Origin: Sycobia sp. Sy_11
Taxonomy: Eukaryota; Arthropoda; Insecta; Hymenoptera; Epichrysomallidae
NCBI GenBank assembly: GCA_018907035.1
Contig: JACCIC010000125.1
Span: 1,054,001-1,118,000, forward strand
Reading direction: 5' to 3'
DNA length: 64,000 bases
The notes below the pieces were generated by a model that ran no database searches, was not told where the DNA came from, and was given only the letters and a program-made list of their open reading frames with translations. This document shows positions 10,801 to 23,072 of this stretch, one piece after another; within the stretch, counting starts at the first letter, position 1, and every line of letters starts with the position of its first letter. Made by a program: the position numbers and the translations under genes.

Positions 10801-10840
10801 AAGAGAAACTTTGAATTGTCTCGTTTTATTGCCTCAATTC

Positions 10841-11236
10841 TATTGCCTCGTTTTCGATAAGAAACTCAATGAGTTCCAGGATCGTGCATCATTAAGATTA
10901 CTAATACCTAACTCATGAGAACCATTATTTAGTAGTCATGATCAAATTGAAGAAATACGTGAATTTATGAAAAGTGACTTTGCCTATGATATTTTTGATA
11001 CAGCTAAGAATTTGTTGGACCAAGTTTTTCTGTTATTACAGTTCTTTTAAACGTTTATGATTTTATATTTCAGGGTCTTAATGTATATGGAAGAGGCTGC
11101 CTTATATTATAAGAATAATCTTAGGTGCAAATTATTTACTCACTCACAGAGTACAGTAAGGAGTAAAAGATAATTGGATCAAGTGTTTAAATTTGAACCT
11201 GCATTTATATATTTATTTATTTCATATGCTCTGTAA
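10841..11236 (+). pseudogene. unassigned coding-like frame with stops
   Basis: One frame stays protein-like over about 130 codons, broken only by a TGA near 10916 and TAAs near 11048 and 11170. Pieces include FDKKLNEFQDRASLRLLIP, HDQIEEIREFMKSDFAYDIF and VLMYMEEAALYYKNNLRCKL. The charged, helical look differs from the surrounding AT-rich noise. I do not recognise the family. It begins about 40 bases after the Penelope-type repeat, so it could be the body of another element or a dead host exon. Confidence 0.35.
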
Positions 11237-11239
11237 TAT

Positions 11240-11995
11240 TTGTATGTTTATTATACGTATATCACAGGAAATCACATTCTGCTGTTATTAAAGTATCTGT
11301 GATATGATAAAACTAACTTACTGTATTGTTATATAGTATTTATGTTATGACATTATTTTATTATGTTATAAAATATTGTGTATTGGTGAAATATCTTGTG
11401 TAGCAATTTATTGCATTCACAATATAATTTATTACATACTTATGTATCGAAGACTACAAATAAATATACATCTATCTATTTATTTATTTCTCTTTTTCTC
11501 TCAAACTGACCATTCTTGGATATGCATTGCATCTCTTTCTACGATGATCAGGCACTCTCTCTATGTTTTGCTATCGCGCTCTGTTACTCTCCCTCTCTCT
11601 CCCGCGTCCCCTATATCAGTCGATCTTATGTATTCGATATTCATACACACCGACTCCTAGTACTGTTCATAACCACTGACTTGTACACTCCCGTGACTAT
11701 TTATATTTGATCCGTGTATTTTTTTATATACACACCATGGCGAGCCTAAAAACCAAATCGTGTAAAAAAAGATATTTCACTCTCTCTCTCTCTCTCTCTC
11801 TCTCATATGTCTGCCCCACTAATTTCTTATCCACAGTTTTAAATATACAAGAGGGCAGACGGATAACTGTATCATGATAAGCTTGTTACAAAAAAAAACA
11901 ATCGATGGTCATTTCCTTTCATTTCTTTCAGAGCCTGCATGAGTCCCCACCTGCATTTTTTAGTTCTAACCTCTCGTCTGAAAATCCTAATCCTG
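11240..11995. other. AT-rich spacer with (TC)n tract
   Basis: No gene recognised. A 24-base (TC)n run sits at 11781-11804. Short open frames around 11376-11710 are low-complexity. Confidence 0.4.
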
Positions 11996-12039
11996 TGTCT
12001 TGGATTCCTTATGAAGCATTGGTATAGCTCGAAATCTAA

Positions 12040-12200
12040 AAGCAAAAGGATGATTTACGGTTTTTTGTGACCATTTTCTTGAACTTGGTACCACATTTAA
12101 TGCAGATGAATACTATAAAGTGCTAGAGAAACTCAGAAATGCTATTAAACGAAAACACTCCAGAAAGTTGTCAAAAAAGTTATCTTATTTTTTCTGTAGA
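12040..12200 (+). pseudogene. possible mariner scrap
   Basis: The frame from about 12050 reads FLELGTTFNADEYYKVLEKL followed by RNAIKRKHSRKLSKK. This resembles the mariner segment between the first and second catalytic blocks (FL..G.T.N...Y...L..LR.AI..KR). There is no catalytic residue and no terminal repeat. Confidence 0.4.
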
Positions 12201-12539
12201 AGTTATTACATACTAAGGTTTTATTTCGAAATAAATCACAGCAATATAAATGCAACCAAAGATGGATGATATACACACGAATTTTATTTAAATTCAACGA
12301 AGGGTATTCGTACACATTACTGGAGAGTAAGCGACAAACTAGCTGTAAAATATCTATAGATTTCGCATATGACCTTTCAGATAATCGCATGCGTATCCTT
12401 AGATTGGAATATAGGATGTATCTAAAATGTATCTCAATATACGCAATGCATTCTAACATTCAAAAATACACACACAGTCATACACATACATACAGATTAT
12501 TACCATATCACTTAAACGGTAGACTGAAACATTTGTAGG

Positions 12540-13150
12540 CTAACATAGTAAAACACTTTTTTGGTAAAATTGAATTTTATTATGCAATAGAATTGTTTTA
12601 AAAGGTTATAGAAGGATTATAATGATAATTTTCCGATACAATTTTTATAGTAGGTTTTTTCTTGAGCTTTAAAGTAAGCTTCAGTTTTGGCGATTGCCTC
12701 TTTATCAGTGCCAAAAATTTTTCTATCAAACATTCTTATTGAATCTGACAATAAGAAAAAGTCATTGCGAGGCCAGACCTAAAGAATACGGTAGATGGAA
12801 AAACAATTTGTAACTTAATTTATGCAAGTTTGCTATCATTTTTATTAATTTATGACATTCTTCCTTCGGACGCTGTATTACAGCGTTACGTAATAATCGC
12901 TATTGATGGTATTTCTCTTCTCAAGGAAGTCAATGCATATTATACCATGCGCATCCCAAAATACTGATACCATAACCTTGCCAGCCGACAGTTGCGTCTT
13001 TTCACGCTTGAAATTAGGTTCATGGCATTGAGTCGACTCGGCAAACGGTCGATAAATTTTTCGAGTGTAGTGATGTAGCAATGTTTTACCCATTGTAATA
13101 TATTAACGGAAAAATCGTCTTTTTACGGTTGAATATCACTAAAGATGCTA
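12540..13150 (-). pseudogene. mariner remnant, irritans-like (Himar-type)
   Basis: An open piece at 12878-13093 reads LLHHYTRK and then KTQLSAGKVMVSVFWDAHGI followed by DFLEKRNTINSDYY. These blocks are close to irritans-subfamily transposases. Further pieces follow down to about 12640: a decayed third catalytic block near 12780-12750 and KEAIAKTEAYF...YYKN in mixed frames. The second catalytic block (HQDNAP) is missing, lost in a deletion near 12870. The N-terminal DNA-binding part is absent. Confidence 0.72.
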
Positions 13151-13159
13151 TACATTCTG

Positions 13160-13282
13160 TGGTCTTTTTTTTAAACAACAGTTATTTTGTCACATCTATA
13201 CTTATACCTTCGTGAGTAAATTAAATCTAAAACTGAAAAATATTTTCTTTCACATGTTTAAAAAAGATGGAGGAAATATATA
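13160..13282. other. short AT-rich spacer
   Basis: Separates the mariner remnant from the BEL/Pao left LTR. Nothing recognised. Confidence 0.3.
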
Positions 13283-13590
13283 TGTTCAACCAAAAACGTT
13301 CTTTCTTCGCACCGCTTACATTATAGTAGTAAGTTTCAAGTATTATATGCTTGGGAACTGGCATTCAGTTTTGCCTTACTGAATCAGACAACGAAATGTC
13401 AATATAAGTTCCAATACTGCGGATAAGGCCCCTTTTTATCCGTTAGTTTTCTACCCGCAATCAATTTTGGATACTGAGAACTATAAGTAAGGCATGTCTC
13501 GGAGTGATTTTTCAGATTGCTTCTAGACTGCTGTTAAATTCACTTATTTTACTTACTTGTAAGAATATCGAACTATAGACTTGGAGAAGT
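13283..13590 (+). repeat. BEL/Pao left LTR
   Basis: Begins TGTTC at 13283 and aligns along most of its length with 18359-18650 (shared blocks include GCTTACATTATA, GGGAACTGGCAT, AGAACTATAAGTAAGGCAT and the CTAGACTGCTGTTAAATTCA region). The match ends near GACTTGGAG at about 13588. The two copies differ at many positions and by small indels, so insertion is old. No primer-binding site is seen directly after it. Confidence 0.72.
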
Positions 13591-13629
13591 CGGATTTTTG
13601 TCATCAACGCATAGTATATCATTCTATTG

Positions 13630-13870
13630 CAAGAATATTTACTAATACGTATAGATTTAAATATACGTGCTTGACTTGGCTTTCCATTTTGCTTGTGCTT
13701 AAATCCACACGCACATTCTATCGCTCATTTGCAGGAGCATATACTAATTCGTATAGCTACAGTAAGTATAACTATAATTTACAGTCACTATACACGTTCG
13801 ACTAAGCTCTCGGTCATTTGCTGTGTTGAATTCAACACGCATAGTTATATTGTTTAATTAAACGGAGCAT
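13630..13870. repeat. duplicated leader segment of the BEL/Pao element
   Basis: Two diverged tandem copies of about 110-130 bases lie between the left LTR and gag. Each holds ACTAAT(A/T)CGTATAG, a TTSGACT..GCT.TC stretch, CATTTGC and a GGAGCAT ending. Confidence 0.5.
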
Positions 13871-13884
13871 GTATTAATAACATT

Positions 13885-16800
13885 ATGGTTGAAAAGGATA
13901 GCGAAGATTTGTTAACGAAATAAAAACGGTGCTTAGATTTATTGATGAATTTCAAGTCCAATACGTCTAAACAGAAAGCTGCCGCACCTATGATCGTATA
14001 GGATCATCGGTCGTGGAGCATTGCGTTAGACGCTTATTGGAATGATTTTTGAGAGCGTGACTATCAATTCAGTTGCTTCTCGGAGTTACTTAAGGAACGT
14101 AGTTATTTCACATTAGGTTTATATAATAACGGGTGATCTGAATACTTGTCAACCAAGGCATGGCTAAATGATCACATTACAAGCCTCGGATTTATTCAGC
14201 CTCAGAACGTATTCTCAACTAGCACAGCAACCACTCATTTATCACAGGCCTCTCTTGAAAAGATTAAATTACCGAAGTTTACTGAGCGGGATTGGCAATG
14301 CTTTAAAAGCAAATTTAAATCCCTGATCTTACACGATACTGTGTTGCCTACTATTATTACATTTCAGTACCTACTCAATGCGTTAGAAGGCGACGCAGCT
14401 TCAAAATTACAGAGTTTAGTTGGGTGGATGAGAATTTTATCTCGGCTTGAGAGGCATTATGTAACCGTTTCGATAATTCTAGATTAAGATTCTCTACCCA
14501 TTTTAATACTCATGTGCGCCTTCCACTATCTTCTAAGAAAACTGGTGAGCATTTAATTAAACTGTTGCACACTGCGTTGGAGAGTGAAAATGTGTTCACC
14601 TCTCTAAAGCTGCCGGTTGAACATTGGGACATGATATTTATACAATTAATTGAAAATAAAATGCCATCGTTGACACGACTAGAATGGACACGCTTAGTTA
14701 AAAGAGATTGCGATAATTAATTCCAAATATTTCTAAACTTTAAAAAATTCTTAGCGTCTAGGATTCAAAGTCTAGATATCGTCGAGGATTTGGACTAGTT
14801 AGTCAAAAGTGAACATTGTTACAGTAAGAAAATTCGCATTAAATATAATATCAGAGCTGATAAAAAATCTAGTTCATTTAATAAGAATACGTTGACACGC
14901 GTCACCACCTTAAATTCCAAAAGAAATAATGCTATGCCTTGTTCCCTTTGTCAAGGACCTCATTTTGTGAACTATTGTAAGCAGTTCGCAGATCTTGTAC
15001 CAGACAAGAAGAAAGAACATGCAGCACAATCTAAGCTCTGTTTCAATTGCCAAAGTTCTAAGTATAGAGTTGAAGACTGTCCCTCAAAAGCTAGCTGGTA
15101 CATTTGCGGTTACAAATATCATACGAATCTTCATTCTGAAGAATTCGGCAGTAAGGCAACTGTCAGTCTTCGTAAAACGAAAGCCGGTTCCTCAACTTCG
15201 ATTCACTTTACGGCTTCAGATAAAAGGATTTTTCAACCGTTGCTAGCTACTGCAGTAGAGGTCCTTGAATCCTCAGCAGGTGTCCGTACTACGACTCGAG
15301 TCTTATTAGATTCGTACGCCGAAAAATCCTTCATATTTGAAAATATGGCTAAAATATTATCTTTAAACTTTAAATCAGTAAACATTGCCGTATCTGATTT
15401 GAACGGTTCGACTAATACAATCGCTCCTGCTGAAGTACAGCTTACCTTGAAATCTCTAATAAATCCAGAGTTTTCTCTTCATTTTACAGCCCTAGTAGTG
15501 AAGCGTGTCTCCAATTTGCTGCCAACATACAAAATCCTTTCTGGACATTGGGACCACATCCATGGGCTGCACATAGCTGACTCACACTTTAGACAACCAA
15601 ATACGCTGGATTGCATCCTAAGCTCATCTGTTTATGGCGCCGTGCTTTTGCCAGAAATATGTCGAGCTCAATCTCCATATACGGATCCGTGGCACTATCG
15701 TTTGTTTTTGGCTGGGTTTTAATAGGGAGCGCAGACACCGATAATACCACAGAAACAACGGCACATCATTTAACAGTAGATCATCGGCTTTCTGAGGCAA
15801 TTAGTCGCTTCTGGGAATCAGAAGAGAGTTCTTAGGAAAAGCATATGTCTCCTGCAGAAAAAAATGTTGGGATCATATCAGATCTACGTATTCTAGTAAT
15901 TTTGATGATCACTTCTTAGTTAAACTGCCCTTTTGGAATCATCCTAACTTTATAGGTTCAGACAAAATTGCCAAAGCTTATATGAATCGACTAGAATGTC
16001 GTTTTCGTAAATAACCTGAACTTTTTACCCTTACCACGTTTTCATGTAAGAATATCTTGACCTTGGTCATATAGAACTTCTTCCATCAGATGAATGTGAG
16101 GTTGACGACGAAGTCTTTTTACCTCATCATTCAGTATTTAAGCAGGGCAGAGGCAAAAAAATTAGAATTGTCTTGAATGGATCACAAAAGGATAAAGCAG
16201 GAAATTTATTAAACGAATTTTTATATCCTGGTCCAAGGTACAGGAAGACATCGTTTTATTGTTAGGTGGTATTTTTTAAATATGTATTTGTATGTGATAT
16301 AATTAAAAATTTTTGTCAAATGCTTGTCGATCTTACTGATACAAAGTGACAACGTATATTCTGGCGTTTGAATCCACTTTTACCTCTTGAAGTTTGGCGC
16401 TTGCTTACTGTTACATATGGAACAGTATCAGCTTCATGTTTGGAAAATGCTTGCTAAGAAGAATTAGCTAATTTGAGCGCACATTTACATAAAATTGGAT
16501 CCAAAATTATTCTCAGAAATAGATACGTTGATGACTTCTTAGCTGGCGGAGATACATTGGATGAAGCTGTACAAGCATATCAGGAGCTTACTGAAGTGCT
16601 TAATTCTGTTGGCATGTTTGTCGTCAATTACAGAGCAAACCACAGCAATTTAAATCTACTAAATACTCATGACGATTTGAAAGACTTAAATGAGAAGGAA
16701 ACGGTTTGGATTCTTGGTCTATGATGGAGTCTCTTTGATGATGCCTTTTATTTTCGAGTTAAACTGTCTTTTGTACATCTAGCAAGCACAAATCGTTCCA

Positions 16801-18275
16801 TTTTGTTGGAAGTATTTAAACTCTTCGATCCTGTGGGGTTTTTGTCCCCAGTTATAATTCGTGAAAAAATATTTATGCAAGGTCTCGATTGCGATTTGCC
16901 TGTTTCAGGTCGAATTTAGAAGGAGTGGCTTCTCTACAGACAACAGCTTGATGATATAGAAAAGATTCGAATACAACATTAGATAAATACAAGCTTCTTA
17001 GGTAAGGGCAGCAACTTCCATCAACAAATCCATTACGCAAATTAAGGACTTTTATTGGTACTGATAATATGCTTCGTGTAAATAGTAGATTACACAACTG
17101 TTTCTTATCCGAATCAGAGAAGCATTCAGTGATTCTATTCAAAACGCATCATGTTACCGCTTTACTTATTAGAAAAGCTCACTTTTGTACTTTCCATAGC
17201 GGAACTATAATTGTGCAAAGCTATTTACAGAGAAGTTATCGGATAATGCATGCTCGAAGTATTATTCGAAAAGTAGTTCGCCAATGTACCACCTGTGTTC
17301 GATATAATGCTCGCACTCAGGAGCAGTTGAGGGGATCACTCCTTGCAATTAGAGCAAGATCTGCTCGACGCTTCTAACACATTTGAGTCGTTTTAACAGG
17401 TCCCTTTTGTATTAAGGTGTCTTCTGGAAAGGGAGAAAAATCCCTTAAGGATATGTGGTAGTTTTTGTATGTTTGGTCGTTAAAGCAGTTGATTTGGAAT
17501 TAGAATATAATCTTACTGCACAAGTATTTTTAGCTGCCTTTCGGAGGTTTACTGCTCATCGAGGTGCCTGTAAAGTAATTTACAGTGACAGTGGCAGATC
17601 CTTTCTGGGCAGTAAATATGTAATTCAGAGTCTCTTTACTAAAGCTTCTGTTTCAGGACAAATAATTGCGTCTATGCTAGCCCAAGATTAGGTGAAATGG
17701 CATTTCATTCATCCCATAGCTCCTAATTTTGGTGGTATTTGGGAAGCTAACGTGAAGTCTTTCGGAAGACAATTGAACAGAGTTATAGGCGAATCAAAAT
17801 TGTCGTTCGAGTTATTTTCAACTCTCTTGTGTGATATTGAGGCGTATTTGAATTCTAGACCACTCATTTTCTCATTGGTTATCCACTTGTAAAACTCCCT
17901 GAGTCATTTGTGGAAATTGATAAATCTGAAACTATCTGCTCCAAATGGAGGTTGACGCAGCTGATGAGAAATCATCTTCAGCAAAGATGTAAAAACGAAT
18001 ATCTTGGTTAGTTACAACAGAGAACCAAGTGGCTTACGCCTAATTATTGCTTTCAAATTGGTGATTTGGTTCTATTCAAAGATAATTTGCTTCCTCCATC
18101 AAAATGGCCATTAGGATGTATTACCGCCTTATATACTGGTAATAATCAATTGACGAAAGTAGTGATCTTGCGCACTGCTAGTTTTGAATACAAGCGACCA
18201 CTTAACAAATTAATTTTGCTTCCAGTTCATGAAAATACATCAGCTAATATATTGGCATTACAGTCAAACGAATAG
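13885..18275 (+). pseudogene. BEL/Pao retrotransposon gag-pol, broken
   Basis: One polyprotein gene of a BEL/Pao LTR retrotransposon, read from an ATG at 13885. Gag: KIKLPKF...W..FK..F near 14255-14320. Two Cys/His knuckle regions near 14935-15130 (CSLCQGPH, CFNCQSS). Aspartic protease near 15300-15330 has LLDSYAEKSFI where the family has D-S/T-G. RT: YVDDF at 16523-16537 with the downstream ETVWILGL, then LFDPVGFLSPVIIREKI near 16825-16875. Most of RNase H is deleted. Integrase: zinc region near 17140-17315 ending CTTC, SDSG near 17584-17595 and the Glu block [12 protein letters not shown] near 17731-17766. There are stops near 13919, 14485, 14718, 15720 and 17689 plus frameshifts. It is dead in trans and in cis. 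Confidence 0.87.
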
Positions 18276-18358
18276 ACGTTCACGAATTACAACGTATGTC
18301 GTTTATTTTTACGTACCGTACGAAATTATTCGTTCGAGATGGTCGATATGTTCGATCT

Positions 18359-18668
18359 GCTTACATTATAATGGCAAGTTTCAACTATTATATGCCTGGG
18401 AACTGGCATACACTTTTGCCTTACTGAATCAGACAACGAAATGACAATATAAGTTCCAATACTACGGATAAGCACTGGTCTTTCTATGCCTTAGTTTTCT
18501 ACCCGTAACCAAGTTTGGACACTGAGAACTATAAGTAAGGCATATCTCCGCGCTCGAGGCAATTATTTAGAGTGCTTCTAGACTGCTGTTAAATTCACTT
18601 ATTTTACTTGCTTGCGAGAATATCGAACTAGAGACGTGGAGTCCTACTTGACTTATACACCTCCAAAC
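18359..18668 (+). repeat. BEL/Pao right LTR
   Basis: Partner of 13283-13590, starting TGTTC at 18359. It continues past the shared part to about CTCCAAACA near 18668. A primer-binding-site-like TGGCGCAGCC follows at 18676, which is not expected after a 3' LTR. Confidence 0.68.
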
Positions 18669-18669
18669 A

Positions 18670-19835
18670 ACGAAGTGGCGCAGCCAGTGCTAATAAATGT
18701 TTATTTTGATTATCATTGTATATTGTTAATGATATATTAAGTTAAAAAAAATTTTTTGTGTCTTCAATACTTTTGGTTATTTGCTTCACATAAAACATCA
18801 TTAGTTGCAAAAATTGTTTACCTTTATTATTTGATTTCCAGTCAGTATTTATAGAGACGGTAATATTAACAACATTTTCCCCGTACATTAGACCTAAGAT
18901 TCTGTTATTTTTGAAATAGAATCGTATAACTTATTTTGCTGCTATCCAATGCTCTTTTGAAAATAAGTTCGTAGTTCGGATGTAAATATGGGCTTTATTT
19001 CAATGAAATAAAACGGGTGGAACAAGTTTTGTCATTCGCTGCTGTCCAAATAATTGTTGACACAATAATGAAACTGTGGCCTAATATGCTCATGATAGAA
19101 AATCAGTATTTCATGCCTGTTCTTCTATTTTGGCAGGTTGTTGTATAATGCTCTTTTCAAGTGAGTCCATTATGCTCGGTAACATAAACCATCGACTTTG
19201 AACGTCTTTCAGCAGTTTACAGTAGATAACACCTTACCTACCAAATACAGAGCATTATATTGTTTATACAGATTTTTCGCTTTGGTTGCGATTGTGTTGG
19301 TTTGCCGGGTTTGACACAGAATTTGTTGTTCCTTGAACTATGATAATCAATCTCTTTCTTCGTGAGTGAATTCAGATTTATTATTACGATTATATACGAA
19401 TGGAATAGTAGACATTTGAATAATTAAAAATCAATTGATAATATTTTATTAAATACAGTTTAACAATAACAATTCTATGTACTTAAGAATTGAATTCTCT
19501 TTAGCGCTTTAGTTTATTGGTTCGAACAAGACTTGATCTATTCTGAACTTTAATTCTTCATACAACTGCAACATCAACTCTCATTTACTATAAAAAGGTG
19601 TTGAATTGGCCAGTAATAGAATAGGAAAAATTTATGATTTGTTCATGAGATTGTGCAATTTATATTTAGGGTAGTGTTTGGACATGGCGGGATTAGGTAC
19701 AGATATACTTTTGCATACTCGGCATCCAAAAACTTTAGGATAATACGTTATAGTTATAATTGTTCAAATTCTTTCTCGAATACGAAAAAGGTATTTTACC
19801 TGCAAACATCTGTCATTCTATTATAATCCTATACA
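18670..19835. other. AT-rich spacer
   Basis: Beyond the PBS-like TGGCGCAGCC at 18676-18685 nothing is recognised on either strand. Confidence 0.3.
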
Positions 19836-19839
19836 TATG

Positions 19840-20275
19840 AGAAAATATATATATAGCAGGCATGAATAAAATACTCTTTTCATTTATCAAAAATTCGATA
19901 CAAAAGCTACTTCTTTTTGTAGCATTAAAGAAAAAATTCCCAAGTCAAAGACGATTTTCGGTGTTTCTCAGCATTAGTATGTGCGGTTTCCTAATTCCTA
20001 TCTTTTAGATCAATATTGGTGATGTTAGACGCTTTCATCTGTCTTGGCGTTTTATTTTCAATCTTGCAGTAAGTTTAATTTTCGTTTGACAGTGATCTTC
20101 ATCAGGAAAAGACTCCATTTCTTTATGTTTAAACTTTTTTATCTGACCCTTATTTTCGATATTAAAACTATCATTTTTTAAATGCGCAAACAACTTTCAA
20201 TACATTCTCACATCTGCTTCATATTCAAAGTATTCTTCTAAAAGCAAATGATGAGCTTTAGTTACATTTTTCTTT
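19840..20275 (-). pseudogene. very old mariner remnant
   Basis: Minus-strand reading with many breaks shows NVTKAHHLLLEEYFEYEA near 20265-20210, DEDHCQTKIKL near 20115-20080 and a PHILMLRNTENRL block near 19990-19950, followed by RSSFC near 19910. These follow the order of the family's SAAETHR.L...YGE, DEDSCQTQEEL, PYELK.RDVERRF and RKGFLHR blocks of the mariner at 20922. Identity is low and no catalytic Asp survives. Confidence 0.5.
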
Positions 20276-20920
20276 GAATTAAATTAATAGAGTAATCCTG
20301 ACCACATAAGTGTTTTTGGCATGTAATTCCACGTAAGAAAAAACATTTGTTTATACACCTACATTAGATAGGATTTAAAAACAATAGATTTTAGAATTTG
20401 ATTTTAAATAGATTTTTGACGGCTTTTAATATATGATAAATACAATTATAAAAAATGACACAGAGGATACATATGAAGTTAGTAATAAGTACAAGCTTTT
20501 AATGTTACAAGGTCATTTCTTTATTATAGCTTTAATCTAAGATATTAGAACCATACAGTGTAGTTTCTAATAAAATGTAGTTTCTAAATAAATTACGCTA
20601 CTGCTTCCCTTCTTCCTTTCTGAATGATTTTAAATCCATTTGAGCATTCTGCATTCTTTTATGCATTCTGCGTTCATCTGATTGTACAGATTATAGATGG
20701 TTAGGCCAATTTTCATGTTTACAGTAGTTACAAACTAATGATAATTTGTCATTAAACATACTAATACAAATATGTTTGTTAACATATTCAGTTTTCGATC
20801 TTCTACAATCGAGTTAAAACTTTGAGCTTTTACGATCGAGTTAAAACCCGCATTATTTTGCATAAATCTATCCAAAAAATGATTAAGTATTAAACATTAT
20901 TTATGAGGTTATTGAATATT
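20276..20920. other. AT-rich spacer
   Basis: No feature recognised. Confidence 0.3.
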
Positions 20921-20921
20921 A

Positions 20922-22207
20922 TCAGGTATGTGAATAAGTCTTTCCCGTTTTTTTTCAAATTTTGAGCCTTTATTGTGAAAAAATGGTTACAAATGAATTA
21001 TTGAAAGTATTGGCCATCGCTAGCTACAACTTTTTCCCATCTTTCTGGCAACATACGAATCCCGTTGCGAAAAAATTCGACCGGTTTGGCCTCTATCCAG
21101 TCATCCACCCATTTTTTGGCTTCCTCGTAGGAATGGAAGTGCTGGTCAGCCAGGCCATGCGTCATCGATCTGAAGAGATGGTAATCAGACGGAGCAACGT
21201 CTGGACTATACAGCGGGTGGGGTAGGACTTCCCATTTGAGCGTTTCTAAGTATGTTTTCACCGGCGGTGCAACATGTGGGCGAGCATTGTCATGTTGCAA
21301 AATAACTTTGTCGTGCCTGTCGGAGTATTGTGTCCGTTTTTCTCGCAGTGCGCGGCTCAAACGCATCAATTGTCGTCGATAGACCTCGCCTGTGATCCTT
21401 TCATTCGGTTTCAGAAGCTCATAGTAAACCACACCTAGCTGGTCCCACCATATACAGAGCATGAGCTTGGCGCCATGAATATTTGACTTGGCCGTCGATG
21501 ATGATGCATGGCCGGGTAGTCCCCATGATTTTCTTCGCTTCGGATTATCGTAACGTATCCACTTTTCATCGTCAGTCACGATACGATGCAGAAAACCTTT
21601 TCTTTTATGTCGCTGAAGCTGCTGTTCGCAAGTGAAAAAACGCCGTTCGACGTCTCTCAGCTTCAGTTTGTACGGCACCCAATTTCCTTGCTTTTGGATC
21701 ATTCCCATGGCTTTCAAACGCTTGGAAATGGTTGTTCGGTCAACTCCCAATGCTTCAGCAAGTTCTTCTTGCGTTTGACAAGAATCTTCATCAAGCAAAG
21801 TCGCCAATTCTCGATCTTCAAAGATTTGCGGCCGCCCGGAACGCTCCTTGTCTTCCACGTCGAAATCACCGCTTTTGAAGCGTCGAAACCATCCGCGAAC
21901 ACTTGAATCAGCGACACAACCTTCTCCATAAGCCTCCTGAAGCAATCGATGCGTCTCGGCAGCAGATTTCTTCAAATTGAACCAATAAAGTGAAACTTCC
22001 CGCAAATGACGTCGACTCGGCTCAAATTTCGACATTTTCACGATATCAAAAATTTATGATGCGAAAAAATGTTAACTAATGTGTTAGTATGGAATTGTTG
22101 ACATATGAATAAACTTTGATTATGACATATGTAACCATTGAATACTCGCACAGTATTGGTGGCGCCATCTCTTACAAAAAACGGGAAAGACTTATTCACA
22201 CTCCTAA
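20922..22207 (-). mobile_element. mariner element, complete, copy 1 of 3
   Basis: A 1286-base element bounded by TA on both sides (20920-20921, 22208-22209). The inverted ends are TCAGGTATGTGAATAAGTC at the left and, on the other strand, TTAGGAGTGTGAATAAGTC at the right; both then continue TTTCCCG. It contains one uninterrupted transposase gene. Two close relatives lie at 26469-27755 (plus) and 57449-58583 (minus). Complete ends, TA duplication and an open frame suggest a recent insertion. Confidence 0.95.
20998..22041 (-). CDS. mariner transposase, 347 aa, uninterrupted
   Basis: Cut-and-paste transposase that binds the element's terminal repeats and moves it into TA sites. Residues 1-120 carry two helix-turn-helix regions (AAETHRLLQEAYG; VDRTTISKRLKAMG). 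The linker WVPYKLK is at 121-127. Catalytic residues are D158 (TDDEKW), D251 (LQHDNARPH) and D286 (APSDYHLF), with 34 residues between the second and third, the DD34D signature. Full family length, ending RWEKVVASDGQYFQ. An ATG for MSKFEP lies two codons inside the chosen start (the copy at 26469 keeps only this second Met), so translation may begin there. One oddity: T-D-D-E replaces the T-G-D-E of both sister copies, a change right beside D158. Whether the enzyme is active cannot be read from sequence. Confidence 0.93.
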   Translation of the reverse strand: MKMSKFEPSRRHLREVSLYWFNLKKSAAETHRLLQEAYGEGCVADSSVRGWFRRFKSGDFDVEDKERSGRPQIFEDRELATLLDEDSCQTQEELAEALGVDRTTISKRLKAMGMIQKQGNWVPYKLKLRDVERRFFTCEQQLQRHKRKGFLHRIVTDDEKWIRYDNPKRRKSWGLPGHASSSTAKSNIHGAKLMLCIWWDQLGVVYYELLKPNERITGEVYRRQLMRLSRALREKRTQYSDRHDKVILQHDNARPHVAPPVKTYLETLKWEVLPHPLYSPDVAPSDYHLFRSMTHGLADQHFHSYEEAKKWVDDWIEAKPVEFFRNGIRMLPERWEKVVASDGQYFQ

Positions 22208-22209
22208 TA

Positions 22210-23070
22210 TTTATTTATTAAAATCTATCAACTTAATTTTATTTGGATTTTGAAATATATATAAAAGAATATTAGAGAAACTATTGAGTCTTTTTAATAG
22301 ATATTCTTTGGCGAAAACAATAATTTATTAGGAATTATGAATACATACATCCATCTTAAAAATTTATAGGAACATTTTACTAATAAGAAGAGTATCCCAA
22401 CTTCGGATCATTGAATCTAACCTCAATAATTTATCTTGATAACTGTTAGATAATTAGATGACTCCTGTAGAGGCTAAATCTAACGCTCAAAATTTTCTTA
22501 ATTATGCTGTCATAAATATTTTATTAATCATGTACTTCCCGAATACTGCATAACTATTTTTATTACTTCAATCCATTTTTGTTATTTCACGGCATTTAGA
22601 AGCATTAAAACCACGTAGATACATTCAATCAATGCATGAAGCTGTAAAGAATATAAAATTCAAATTTTAAATATAAAATTGAAAATATTAAAATGTATGA
22701 AATATATCAGATTATAAAAAATATAGATTGAAGTATTAGCTTTCCGATTGGTGCATATTATTTATATTATGTAATAAAGATACTAGCTTGTTAATGTTAT
22801 TAGTTTTGATATTTAGAACTACATTTCAGAATTTATTTTCAAATTCAAAATCAAATTCCATATTCAAAGTACCATTGTCGTAGAAACCAAAAGTTTTTAA
22901 ACAAATTAATGCATAAAAACTAATGTAGATGCTAATATAAATATTATGTATTTATTTAGTAACTTTATATATTTGTTGTAAATAGAGATATATTGGTGAC
23001 TTTTTCTAGAGGCAGAACAGTGTAGATGTCGTGCAGAGTCAATTAACGGACTAGATAGACTACTATATAT
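22210..23070. other. AT-rich spacer
   Basis: No coding or repeat signature recognised on either strand. Confidence 0.3.
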
Positions 23071-23072
23071 AT

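Noticed and set aside
11376..11710. Overlapping frames with Ser/Leu/Tyr-rich products
   Set aside because: Low-complexity reading of TCTC- and TAT-rich DNA.
21586..21906. Plus-strand 106-codon frame, repeated at 58113 and 26745
   Set aside because: It lies antisense to the mariner transposase in all three copies, so its recurrence follows from the transposon.
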